Origin: Stutzerimonas chloritidismutans AW-1
GTDB lineage: Bacteria; Pseudomonadota; Gammaproteobacteria; Pseudomonadales; Pseudomonadaceae
NCBI RefSeq assembly: GCF_000495915.1
Contig: NZ_AOFQ01000054.1
Span: forward strand, 95,229 to 159,228
Length of the DNA stretch: 64,000 bases
Reading direction: 5' to 3'
Shown in pieces: positions 11,098-19,421 of the stretch; the stretch's first letter is position 1, and every line of letters starts with the position of its first letter. The translations under genes and the position numbers were made by a program. The notes beneath the pieces are model-generated. The model worked only from the letters and a program-made list of their open reading frames with translations. It searched no databases and was not told where the DNA came from.

Positions 11098-12011
11098 ATC
11101 AGTTCCCGCTCGAATTGCCGACGCCGCTCGCTTGGGCCGGTGTAATCGGCCATGCTGAGCGTGCGGTGGTTGATCGCTTCCTCGCCGCTCTCCACGGCGA
11201 CGAGGGCCGCCGCCATCAGCAAGTGCGCCAGTTCGCCGATGGTGCCCTCGCTGCGTGTGAGCAGGTAGCGGGCCATGTCCAGCGTGGCAATCGACGAGGG
11301 TCGCCGCAATGGAAGCGAAGCGGCGAAGCTGGCCAGCAGTGAGCAGCAATCGTCGTTGGCCTCCCACACCGGCAGCATCATGGGCTCGAAGCGGTTTTCC
11401 AATTGGTCATCCGAGCGGATGGCCAGGTAGGCGTCGCGCGTGCCGACCCCGACCAATGGGATGCGCAGCTCATTGCCGAGGAAGCGCAGCAGGTTGAGAA
11501 ATTCCCGCCGGTTGACGCTGTTGCCGGCCAAGACGTTGTGCAGCTCGTCGATCACCAGCATGCGCACGCCGACCTTGCGCAGCAGTGCCAGCGCCAGTTG
11601 CTCCATTTCCGGCAGCCGTGGGCGCGGGCGCAATGGTGCCCCCATCGCGGCAAGTAGCGCGACGTAGAAGCGGATCACCGACGGTTCGGACGGCATCTGC
11701 ACGACCAGCACCGGCATGTGTTCCTGGTCCGCGTCGGAGCTGGCCGGATGCGTGCGCCGGAATTTCTCGATGATCATCGACTTGCCGTTGTTGGTCGGGC
11801 CAACCAGCAGCAGGTTGGGCATGCGTTGCTTGTTTGGCCACGCATACAGGGTTTCCAGCCGGTTCAGCGCCTCGACCGCGCGCGGGTAGCCGATCCAGCG
11901 GTCGGCGCGAAGGCGCTGGATGCGCTCGTCCGCCGGCAGCCGAGCCAGCCCCTGTGCCGCTGGCAGCAGGTGTGACAAGTCGATGATGGGATATTCGTCC
12001 ACGGCTACCAC
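11094..12011 (-). CDS. tniB: Transposition ATPase TniB
   Basis: 305 residues with Walker A GPTNNGKS and Walker B MLVIDELHN, an AAA+ ATPase of the TnsC/MuB type. It selects and activates target DNA for TniA. The GTG start at 12011 overlaps the end of tniA by seven bases; a second GTG three codons later is possible. It overlaps tniQ at its 3' end. Confidence 0.94.
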   Translation of the reverse strand: MVAVDEYPIIDLSHLLPAAQGLARLPADERIQRLRADRWIGYPRAVEALNRLETLYAWPNKQRMPNLLLVGPTNNGKSMIIEKFRRTHPASSDADQEHMPVLVVQMPSEPSVIRFYVALLAAMGAPLRPRPRLPEMEQLALALLRKVGVRMLVIDELHNVLAGNSVNRREFLNLLRFLGNELRIPLVGVGTRDAYLAIRSDDQLENRFEPMMLPVWEANDDCCSLLASFAASLPLRRPSSIATLDMARYLLTRSEGTIGELAHLLMAAALVAVESGEEAINHRTLSMADYTGPSERRRQFERELM

Positions 12012-13705
12012 TCCTCGATCTGGTCGAACGGTTTGGCCGGAGGCAGGTTGTCTGCCTGCGGATCAGCAACGTCCGTTTTCGGCGGAATCGGCTTTTTCGG
12101 CGGGGGGGAGGCCTTGTCCGGCGGAGGCGATGCCTTGAGGTGCTGGCGTCGATCCGCGTCGCGCCGCGCCTTGCGCGTGGCCTTCTGTGCGGTGGTCACG
12201 ATCTCGCGCATCTGCCCGATCATGCGGAACAGCGCCGACTCATCCACCTGTTCGCGTCCCTGCTGCCGCAATTTCGTCAGCGCCTGCCGTTGTTCCCAGA
12301 GGGTGACAGCCGGGTGCGACAAGGTACGGTAGGGGATTTCCAGGTAATGCTGCCCCTCCGGTTCCAGCACCCAGATACGGCTGATGTCACGCGGGTCGCG
12401 CCGGATCAGGAAAGCGGGCAAGCGGTCGCGTCGTGCGATCCACGGTTTGAGCGCATCGGCGTAGTAGTGAATGTGGTCGATGACAAAGCCGGTGCGAGTC
12501 AGAGTACGGCGAATGATGGGCAGGAAATCGACCAAAAAAGCCAAGGCGCGGGTGACGACAGCCGGTACACCGACACGCGCCACGGCTTCTGACCAGCGCG
12601 CCGCCGGCGGCTGAAGCAGGCCGTTGTGCACAGAGCCGTGATAGGTGCCCACCGCCAACGTGAGCCAGCGCTCCAGCTCACGCAATGTCAGGGCGGCCTT
12701 GTTTTCGGAATCGTAGTCCCCGCGCTGGTCAGGGTTGGAGAAGGTCGTCCCTGGCAATTCATCGTGGATCATCTGCATCGCCGTACCGATGATCCGTTCC
12801 ACGATGCCGCCGTAGTGCGGCTGCCCTGGCGGACGATAGTCCAACCGGATGCCGTGCTGCTCGCAGCCACGGCGCAGCGCCTCGCTCTTGAACTCGGCCG
12901 CGTTGTCCAAGTAGAGCAGCCTGGGCTTGCCGCTCATCGGCCAATCCATTTCTATATTCAGACCCTCCAGCCAGGGACGCTTGTCGCAGGCGACATGCAC
13001 AAGGCACAGGCCGACCGAAACAGATGACGGCGCTTCCAGCGTGACGACCATGCCGAGCACGCAGCGGGTAAACACGTCGATGGCGATGGTCAGATACGGA
13101 CGGCCAATCGGTTGCCGGTCGCGCTCGTCCACCACGATCAGGTCGATGACCGTGTGATCAATCTGCACTTGTTCCAGTGGCGCGGTCACGGCGGGAGGCT
13201 CACCACCGACACCTTGCAGGCTGCGGGACGCATCCTGACCTTCCCGGCGGCGAGTGGCCTTGAGCGGGTCGAGGCCGGCGATCCGCAGGGCCAAAGTGTT
13301 GCGCGCCGGCACCCGTAGCTTTTGCGCTTTGCAAGCCTGCGCGACCTCGCGGTGGAACGCCGCCAGGCTACGCTTCTGCTTGGTCAGGAAGCGCTTTTGC
13401 AGCAACTCGCGGATGATGCGCTCAACTGATTCCGGCAAGCGTCCCTTGCCTTTTCCGCCGCCGGACTGGCCGGGAACCAGGTCCGTCACAAACCCAGCAC
13501 CTTGCCGGGCACGCCGGATCAGGACATACACCTGCCGCCTGGATAGGCCCAGCGCTTGAGCAGCGGCATCGGCGGCTTCATGCCCAACCACTTCAAGCGC
13601 TGCCAGCGGCCCGATGATTTCGGTCCGGTGCCGGGCCTGTGCCCATGCCGCATCGGGCAGGGTGGCCACGCCCTGCTCGGCAATTGGTAATGTGTCTGAC
13701 GCCAT
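12005..13705 (-). CDS. tniA: DDE transposase TniA
   Basis: 566 residues from the ATG at 13705. An N-terminal helix-turn-helix region precedes a retroviral-integrase catalytic core: the first Asp in QIDHTVIDL, the second in LYLDNAAEF, and the Glu in YGGIVERIIG. The C-terminus is proline- and lysine-rich. It cuts and joins the transposon ends during replicative transposition. A longer frame from 13798 is possible but would run into the terminal repeats; MASDTL is preferred. Confidence 0.94.
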   Translation of the reverse strand: MASDTLPIAEQGVATLPDAAWAQARHRTEIIGPLAALEVVGHEAADAAAQALGLSRRQVYVLIRRARQGAGFVTDLVPGQSGGGKGKGRLPESVERIIRELLQKRFLTKQKRSLAAFHREVAQACKAQKLRVPARNTLALRIAGLDPLKATRRREGQDASRSLQGVGGEPPAVTAPLEQVQIDHTVIDLIVVDERDRQPIGRPYLTIAIDVFTRCVLGMVVTLEAPSSVSVGLCLVHVACDKRPWLEGLNIEMDWPMSGKPRLLYLDNAAEFKSEALRRGCEQHGIRLDYRPPGQPHYGGIVERIIGTAMQMIHDELPGTTFSNPDQRGDYDSENKAALTLRELERWLTLAVGTYHGSVHNGLLQPPAARWSEAVARVGVPAVVTRALAFLVDFLPIIRRTLTRTGFVIDHIHYYADALKPWIARRDRLPAFLIRRDPRDISRIWVLEPEGQHYLEIPYRTLSHPAVTLWEQRQALTKLRQQGREQVDESALFRMIGQMREIVTTAQKATRKARRDADRRQHLKASPPPDKASPPPKKPIPPKTDVADPQADNLPPAKPFDQIEEW

Positions 13706-13753
13706 GCTCACACCTCGCTTTGGTGCACACGAGTATTGAGCATAGTCGAGATT

Positions 13754-13798
13754 GGTGCAGATGACTTCTGATATTGCGTTGTCAGGAGTCGCCTGCAC
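13754..13798. repeat. Internal end repeats beside tniA
   Basis: GGTGCAGATGACTTCTGAT (13754-13772) repeats the outer part of the right terminal repeat in direct order, and TGTCAGGAGTCGCCTGCAC (13780-13798) resembles it in inverted order. Tn402-family ends carry several 19-bp TniA-binding copies, and these fit that role. Confidence 0.7.
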
Positions 13799-13823
13799 AT
13801 CTGGCGTTACGCCCCGTCAATTG

Positions 13824-13848
13824 GTGCAGTCGTCTTCTGAAAATGACA
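13824..13848 (-). repeat. Right terminal inverted repeat (tni end)
   Basis: Reading inward from the right it begins TGTCATTTTCAGAAGACG, the classical Tn402/Tn5053 end. It is followed directly by the CAGAA duplication. Confidence 0.96.
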
Positions 13849-13853
13849 CAGAA
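13849..13853. repeat. Right 5-bp target duplication of the mer transposon
   Basis: CAGAA, identical to 5376-5380. Joining 5380 to 13854 restores the target before insertion. Confidence 0.95.
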
Positions 13854-14006
13854 GCTCGTCTGGAATAGGTGTGCCATAAACGACCGTTTACGGGATGGAT
13901 GGGCTCGTCAATTTCAGGCGCTAAATGCGACCGAAAACGAAGCCCAGGATATTTTTTCTCGCTCAACATTTCCTTTAGCAGCTCAGCACCTGAGCTGAAT
14001 GGAGGA

Positions 14007-14972
14007 ATGACCGTGAAGCAGAGTTTCCACTCACATTTTGATCGGGACTTGACCAGGGCCGGTTCGGCGATCCTCAAGAAGGCAGCCCGACGCGGGCTCC
14101 TCAGTCAACACGAGGCAATGATCCACGACCATCAGTGGGCACAGTTTAGTATTTACGCCAAGGAGTCTCATGACGTGGATATCCTAGAGCTCGTCAATAA
14201 AAAACTGGTACGGCAATACGGCGAAGAACTCTGTACGCAGGTGTACCACGGGAATCTTTCGGTGCAGACCGCGGAGGGTCTTCTTGAGACCGTGAGTTCA
14301 GTTATGGCCCTCGGGACCAGTGGTGACTGGAAAGTCGTGATGCCTGATATTGGCTTTCCTGGCCATGCACGGATTACGGCCCCACACAGCCTTGATCAAG
14401 CGCAGTTCGAAGCCGCAGTGGGAGATGTTCAGGCCCGTCTATCAGAGCATCTGGCGGTGGTGTTGATGTTAGTGCGGCACCTCGGCATCTCATTACGTGA
14501 AGCTGTTTTCTTCGACGCCCAAGCGGCTCTGGAGGCAGCCAAGGGGGATGGATGTATTTCCCTGGAAAGCGGAAAAGAAGGGCCGTATACACAGAGGATA
14601 ATTAACATCTCGATGCCAAAGCAGATCGCCGTTTTGGAGACGGCATTCGCCGTCCAAGATGTTCATCGCTATCCACAATCAAAGCAGACATGGCGGCTCT
14701 GGAAGCAGAACAGCTTACCTGCTGCCAAGGAGATTTTACTTTTTCATGGGCTGAGCTTCTGTGATTGCCGAGCAGCATTTGCATGTGAGCTTTACAAGCA
14801 GTGGTCCGGTCATGAAGCCCCGATTCTTGGAGGGAGCGCTCCTAACATCGAGGATCTAGAGGCGCGGGATCACGTCGCCTACGAGCTCGGGAATTTGCGT
14901 ATCTGGGAAACTGATGCGTACGTCGGTACCCGTGTCAACCTGCGGAAGGAAGCCGCCGGTACCAATCGCTAA
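14007..14972 (+). CDS. Integrase-domain protein (tyrosine recombinase-like)
   Basis: About 322 residues. The C-terminal half shows a degenerate tyrosine recombinase plan: HLGISLREAVFFD (box I arginine), HGLSFCDCRAAFA (in place of HxLRH), and VAYELGNLRIWETDAYVG, which aligns with the ELGH...Y segment carrying the nucleophile. This fits the integrase-domain proteins common on Pseudomonas islands. Activity is uncertain. GGAGGA directly precedes the ATG at 14007, which is closer than usual, so the start could be one of several in the open frame from 13869. The gene lies beside the transposon, which may have separated it from its promoter. Confidence 0.6.
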   Translation: MTVKQSFHSHFDRDLTRAGSAILKKAARRGLLSQHEAMIHDHQWAQFSIYAKESHDVDILELVNKKLVRQYGEELCTQVYHGNLSVQTAEGLLETVSSVMALGTSGDWKVVMPDIGFPGHARITAPHSLDQAQFEAAVGDVQARLSEHLAVVLMLVRHLGISLREAVFFDAQAALEAAKGDGCISLESGKEGPYTQRIINISMPKQIAVLETAFAVQDVHRYPQSKQTWRLWKQNSLPAAKEILLFHGLSFCDCRAAFACELYKQWSGHEAPILGGSAPNIEDLEARDHVAYELGNLRIWETDAYVGTRVNLRKEAAGTNR

Positions 14973-15047
14973 GCCATCACACAGCAGATTTGGGATTAGG
15001 TCAGACGCCCTTAACCTTGGCAGACCTCGAAACAAAGGAGTCAGGGT

Positions 15048-15167
15048 ATGGATCGTTTTGAATTGCTTGTATACGCCGTGCTTGCCGTCATCAGTGCGCT
15101 GACTATCGCAGGTGTAATTGGCTATATGGTCGCAGCGCACCTGGACACGAAACACGGCGACGATTGA
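15048..15167 (+). CDS. Small single-helix membrane protein, 39 residues
   Basis: A short frame with a good ribosome binding site (AAAGGAG, 8 bases before ATG). The product has an acidic start, one hydrophobic helix (LLVYAVLAVISALTIAGVI) and a charged tail ending KHGDD. No family recognised. Reported because the ribosome binding site and helix are convincing; expression is unproven. Confidence 0.45.
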   Translation: MDRFELLVYAVLAVISALTIAGVIGYMVAAHLDTKHGDD

Positions 15168-15514
15168 GCCTTCAGCGGCACGACCAGATACCTGCAACAG
15201 ACTGTCCGCTGCCCTTTGGCAGCGGGCGCTTACCCAATCCATCGGCCCGACACCCTACTGCTGCGATAAGCACTATTTCCCCAAGCCTATGAGGTCACGG
15301 GACGACTTCGTATTGGCTGGCAGTTTCCGCGCCATAGAGAAAGTGAGCGGAGCGCCGAAGCGTTTAGTTCAGCAACATGCACACTCGCCATGTGGCGAGC
15401 TAGCTTGCCCAGCACGCTAAAACTCGCGCGCCGACTCGCGGGCAACATCTCATCTTGGGTTTTCCGAAAGCTACCGGAGAGTGTCTAGCGACCTCATCTA
15501 TCCGGAGCACCACC
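15168..15514. other. Intergenic, nothing recognised
   Basis: About 350 bases between the small membrane protein and the next hypothetical gene. I see no gene with a credible start and no strong hairpin. Confidence 0.4.
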
Positions 15515-15880
15515 ATGGAATTTCGTCACCTCGGTAACGGGCAGTACTTCCCACCTATTGCACCAAACGGTCGGGTTTACGCTGTACCTCTTGGGCAGGA
15601 AGCCCAGGTAGAAATTTTCTGCCTGACCCCAGTAGGCATCATGGGCGCGGGCATCCAATTGCACTGGTCAGAAATCGTTGGTTGTTACTACGACGACGAA
15701 TCATGGGAGATCATCCCGCGCAACTACTCGGGACGAGGGATGCGCTTCCGCAGAGGCCTATCCTGCATCATGGTGATCGCAGGCAACGAGGCACTCACGA
15801 CCCACATCCAAGGCTACCCCATCCCCATCTGCGTAATGAACCGCATTGCATTCGAACAGCAGCGAGGCAGCGAGGGGTAG
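15515..15880 (+). CDS. Conserved-looking hypothetical protein, 121 residues
   Basis: The ATG at 15515 follows CCGGAG at a usable distance. The protein starts MEFRHLGNGQYFPPIAPNG and has no signal peptide or membrane segment; beta-rich composition (many V, I, G, Y). I do not recognise it. The frame is open upstream to 15455 but without a ribosome binding site. Neighbours are accessory genes of unknown role. Confidence 0.45.
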   Translation: MEFRHLGNGQYFPPIAPNGRVYAVPLGQEAQVEIFCLTPVGIMGAGIQLHWSEIVGCYYDDESWEIIPRNYSGRGMRFRRGLSCIMVIAGNEALTTHIQGYPIPICVMNRIAFEQQRGSEG

Positions 15881-16259
15881 CGCGTTACCGTCACCACCCG
15901 CTGCGCGACACAGGTACCAGCTGGAACGGCACCTACCAATGTTTATTTTATGAAAGTGAAGCCTTTCACTACTAATACAAATCAAAGCTGGCCGGCTGAC
16001 TTGGTCGTAAGCGTCACTGCTAATAGCAAATACGGCCTCCGCCCCCGCCTGCATGGGCCTGCTGGCTGACAACGAGTAGATTTAGCGCCCTACACTGCTT
16101 ATAGCCCGAACCCGTCGCCTTCCCTGGTCAAGCGCAGCAATATATCTCGCCGTAGTTCACTGCTGATACGAGAAAGCCCCGCCAGACCAAGCTGCACGGG
16201 GCTTTCGGGATTTACAATCGGGTCAAATCTGTTCGGCACTGCTTATAGGTACTCAGCCG
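15881..16259. other. Intergenic with one terminator-like hairpin
   Basis: About 380 bases without a supported gene. The pair GAAAGCCCCG / CGGGGCTTTC (16172-16181 and 16197-16206) forms a 10-bp stem with a 15-base loop and could end transcription from the leftward gene at 16260-16721; there is no long T-run. Confidence 0.45.
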
Positions 16260-16721
16260 CTACCCTGCCGAATAGAGGTCGCCATGATTAAGCGCTTGGT
16301 ATCTAGACAGCTTCTTCTCATAAGCGACCAACGTCCGACGTAGCTGACGATTCTCGCTCGCAACGCGGCGAATCTCCGCAAGCCGCCCCTCAACTTGCAG
16401 AACGAGGTGACGGTATGGATATTCAACAAACTCAAACGAGGAAGCCGGGTATTTATGTTTGCCATTCCCCTTGGCAATAGTCAGAGGCGCGAATTTGTTT
16501 TTTTGTCCTTGCAGCGGCACCAGTTTGCACCAGTAGATTGAATACGCATTCGGGCTCACCTGCTTGATTGATACGCCGGCCACAACAGATTTGACCCCGG
16601 TCTTTTTGTACAGCTTCATGGACGCATCCACATAGCTTGCTACCAAGCACCTCGCGTCCGTAAGCAACTGCTCGTACTGCTGATCAAGCAGGGTGACTAT
16701 CGTTTGTGCTTCTTTGCTCAT
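16260..16721 (-). CDS. Possible MobI-like conjugative transfer protein
   Basis: About 153 residues (MSKEAQTIVTLL start; ten residues longer from 16751). The pattern SIYWCKLVP...IAKGNGKHKYPASSF...HLVLQVEGRLAEIRR resembles MobI(A/C) proteins of SXT/R391-type elements, which act at oriT with the relaxase. The helix-rich C-terminus looks like a coiled coil. The match is from memory of the family pattern and is moderate. In SXT-type elements oriT lies beside mobI; the gene-poor DNA at 16722-17349 would be the place to look. Confidence 0.45.
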   Translation of the reverse strand: MSKEAQTIVTLLDQQYEQLLTDARCLVASYVDASMKLYKKTGVKSVVAGVSIKQVSPNAYSIYWCKLVPLQGQKNKFAPLTIAKGNGKHKYPASSFEFVEYPYRHLVLQVEGRLAEIRRVASENRQLRRTLVAYEKKLSRYQALNHGDLYSAG

Positions 16722-17349
16722 GACCAAGGCTCTCTTCGCTGTAAGAGCCAAAATGGTGACCGATCGTTTAGCCCCCGGAATTCGATTTCAGACGGTTTTA
16801 TCGGCGGAAATCTACCGAAAGTGGGTGGAATGGCTGACACGGTGAGCCCTGCCCCACATCAGATAGTCGACAGATGACGACATGCCATATGCAGGCAAAG
16901 CGGGGCATGCAAAGGCCGCACAACAGATGACGACGGCACGCCTCCCTCGGTATCAGGAGCGGAATGAGATCAACAGATCAATAAAGGTCTTCATCTATGA
17001 CTGGCTACAACCGGCCAATGGCAGTACTGATTCAGTCACCGCTTTCGGGCACTGCTATTCAGCGAAATGCAGTCCGAGTGAGCGTCCGCAACGTAAGCCA
17101 TCTGCGCAAGCGCGCAATCATTGGAGAGGTGAGCGGACCAACGCTCTCCGATACTGGTTGCAGGTATGTCCTGCCTAGGCATACCGAGAGACAGGCACTG
17201 TTCGGCGAGAGCGGCGAGCTCGTTGCCCTGCACCGGATGCTCATATAGAGCGGCACGCTAGGTAATGCAATTAGACGCAGGTCTGATTGAGCGGTGTATG
17301 GGTATCAAAGTGCTATACCTTCTTCCATCTATCGCACCAAGGAAGAGCA
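16722..17349. other. Gene-poor stretch beside the MobI-like gene
   Basis: About 630 bases with no credible gene. It holds an 11-bp direct repeat CAGATGACGAC at 16871-16881 and 16924-16934. Its length, lack of genes and place before a MobI-like gene make it a candidate transfer origin, but no nic motif is recognised. Confidence 0.35.
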
Positions 17350-18384
17350 ATGGCCAAGCACCCACAGCACCCACAGCACCCACAATACATCCCGGTCATC
17401 AAATGGCAGTCTTGGGAGCAGAGAGCTCTTGAGCAGATCGAGACTGCGCTTCGTTCTCGAGTTCGGCCATGCATTGAGGTTCGTACCTCCAAGCAGCACC
17501 TGAATTTGATGAATAAGCTGCAGAAGGTCTGGCAGCAGGAGGTGCTGGTGGACTATGCCAACCCCAGCGGCCAACTGACCCACACTCGCCAAACCGAGCT
17601 TCTAGATTTTCTTCAGCACGCTGTGCAGCAAAAGCTGTTGGTCTCGCCGGTACTTGGACCGTCGTACCTCGCAAGCATGGGGGCGAGGTTCACGAAGCTG
17701 GCTGCGTATCTGCCTTTTGTAACTATACGCCTGCGTTTGAGCGCACTTTCTGTACCGGCCGACAAGCTGCAACTTGCACAGGGAGCGTTTGGCTGGCTCA
17801 AGGCCGCAGGTATCAAAAGCACACTGATTATTGATCTTGGCGTGAGCCCGAAGGACTGGCAGCCGTCAGAGGTCGCCAGCTTTGGTCAGGATTTGCGGTC
17901 TCTCGCCGCAATTGGCTACGAGTCGATTCACGTTATCTCCGGTGCATATCCAGCAAGTCTGGCGTCGGTGAAAACAGGTGCCGGGACCTTCAAGAGGGCC
18001 GACTGGCTGTTCTGGAACGATGTGAACGCCAACGTGCCTGATCTGGCAGTGGGCTTCGGCGACTATGGAACGCTTTCTCCTGAGTGGACAGAGCAGGTTC
18101 TGGAGCGACGTAGCAACCGCATCGCGTTGCGCTATACCCGAGATGATAACTGGTTGATTTTGCGGGCTGGCGGAAAGACGTCCAGTGATTCGATTGCTAT
18201 CTCTGAAATCTTGGTGAATACCTACTCGAAAGACTTCAAGGGTGCTGGGTATTCCTTTGGCGACCTCTTACTTTCTGAGCGGGCGGACCCAAATTTCCCA
18301 GCGAAGAAGAAGCGCTGTGGTCACTACCACATCACTGAAGCGTGGAGTCACCACATAGCATACGTGCTCAAAGAGCAATACTGA
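17350..18384 (+). CDS. Beta-family protein
   Basis: 344 residues from an ATG preceded by GGAAGAG. The N-terminus carries a tandem HPQ repeat, then YIPVIKWQSWEQRALEQIE and RVRPCIEVRTS, the start pattern of beta-family proteins (PF14350 type). The body looks like a TIM-barrel-like fold with repeated strand motifs (STLIIDLGVSP, YESIHVISG, RIALRYTRDDNWLILRAGG). Biochemical role unknown. It is convergent with and overlaps by 17 bases an Sce7726-family gene; beta-family genes are often found near such nuclease-like genes in accessory regions, so a joint defence-type role is my inference. Confidence 0.65.
   Translation: MAKHPQHPQHPQYIPVIKWQSWEQRALEQIETALRSRVRPCIEVRTSKQHLNLMNKLQKVWQQEVLVDYANPSGQLTHTRQTELLDFLQHAVQQKLLVSPVLGPSYLASMGARFTKLAAYLPFVTIRLRLSALSVPADKLQLAQGAFGWLKAAGIKSTLIIDLGVSPKDWQPSEVASFGQDLRSLAAIGYESIHVISGAYPASLASVKTGAGTFKRADWLFWNDVNANVPDLAVGFGDYGTLSPEWTEQVLERRSNRIALRYTRDDNWLILRAGGKTSSDSIAISEILVNTYSKDFKGAGYSFGDLLLSERADPNFPAKKKRCGHYHITEAWSHHIAYVLKEQY
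17358..17384 (+). repeat. Three tandem 9-bp repeats in the beta-family gene
   Basis: GCACCCACA occurs three times head to tail (17358, 17367, 17376), giving His-Pro-Gln repeats near the N-terminus. Slippage could change the number without breaking the frame. Confidence 0.85.
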
Positions 18385-18934
18385 CTATGGTCTTTGCACG
18401 CTCAATAAGGCATTGACGAACCCTCTCCTTGAGTGAGCTCAGGGGGAGGAGCTCGGCAACCTTCGCTTGGATAATGTAGAGGCTTTTGCTCTTGAAGCCC
18501 CGGGTGATCCCTTGCTCTTCCAGAATCTGCAAAGCTTCTTCGCGCTTCAGTAAGGTGACAAGCACGTCAGGCTCGTGGCGCTTGTTAGGCTTGGCTTTGC
18601 GCACCTGCTTAAAGGATTTTCCCTCTTCCTCAGGCACCACCATCACGCCCCACCAGGGCGGTAGCATTGGCATGGCTTTTTTCAGATGGCATTGCGCAGT
18701 AACTAAAGTGACCTGATCAAACGCTCTGGCATAGCGCGAGCCCTGCCCTACGAGGCGTTTCAGGGAGTCTGTTGCGCTTTTTATCTCGTAGCAGTGCATG
18801 TCCGCGACTTGCACTAGGTCGGCACGGATCTCACCACCATTGAGCTCCACCTCTTCTAGGAAATGAAAAGCGGTGTCGGACATGCCGGTTGCCAGGTGGT
18901 GGGTCAGGGCAATTTTGATTTCTGCTTCGCGCAT
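18368..18934 (-). CDS. Sce7726-family protein, PD-(D/E)XK-like
   Basis: 188 residues. The segment GGEIRADLVQVADMHCYEIKSATDSLKRL has the spacing of a PD-(D/E)XK nuclease core (Asp in RADL, Glu and Lys in YEIKS) and matches the Sce7726 family pattern, including FDQVTLVTAQCHL and PPWWGVMVV. This suggests a DNA or RNA cutting role. The gene is convergent with the beta-family gene, their 3' ends overlapping. It is divergent from the HTH gene at 19055. Confidence 0.7.
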   Translation of the reverse strand: MREAEIKIALTHHLATGMSDTAFHFLEEVELNGGEIRADLVQVADMHCYEIKSATDSLKRLVGQGSRYARAFDQVTLVTAQCHLKKAMPMLPPWWGVMVVPEEEGKSFKQVRKAKPNKRHEPDVLVTLLKREEALQILEEQGITRGFKSKSLYIIQAKVAELLPLSSLKERVRQCLIERAKTIVSIAL

Positions 18935-19054
18935 GGCTGATTCTCAAGGAGGCGGCAATCATGCCGGAATCTTGCAGCCTTGGCTGTGATTCCCGACATA
19001 ACGACGTAAGTCTTGCTACTGTATCAATCTATGCAAATATGCTAATAATATAGC

Positions 19055-19390
19055 ATGAATCGCCTTAAGCCGTTACCCCAAATCATCTCCGAACTGCTGC
19101 GGTTCTTTACCGCGAGCGGTAATGGCACAAGTGCTGATATTGCTAGACGCACAGGAATAAACCAGTCGCAGATTCATCGCAATCTCTTTGGTAAGCCAAA
19201 GCGGGTAACTGAGACGCATAGGCGCCTATGCAGATATGCAAAAATATCCATTGAAGTAGAAGCCGCAGATCCTCGTTCAAGCGCTATTCTGATGGGAGCG
19301 CTCGAATCGATCTGGGACGGGAGCGACGACCATGCTCGTCGGCTTGCACGCCTGCTCTTTGCGCACAACCAGGCAGGCATGAGAAAATGA
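19055..19390 (+). CDS. Small helix-turn-helix regulator
   Basis: 111 residues with an N-terminal helix-turn-helix (TSADIARRTGINQSQIHRNL). First gene of a tight operon with an ImmA/IrrE-type protease and a PIN-like protein, so it is the likely repressor of the set. The DNA just before the ATG is AT-rich (GCTAATAATATAGC) and has no Shine-Dalgarno sequence, so the mRNA may be leaderless. An RBS-led start downstream would remove the helix-turn-helix. Confidence 0.65.
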   Translation: MNRLKPLPQIISELLRFFTASGNGTSADIARRTGINQSQIHRNLFGKPKRVTETHRRLCRYAKISIEVEAADPRSSAILMGALESIWDGSDDHARRLARLLFAHNQAGMRK

Positions 19391-19421
19391 CTTCAAGGAA
19401 AGGCGTTAGAGGAGGTTGTAT

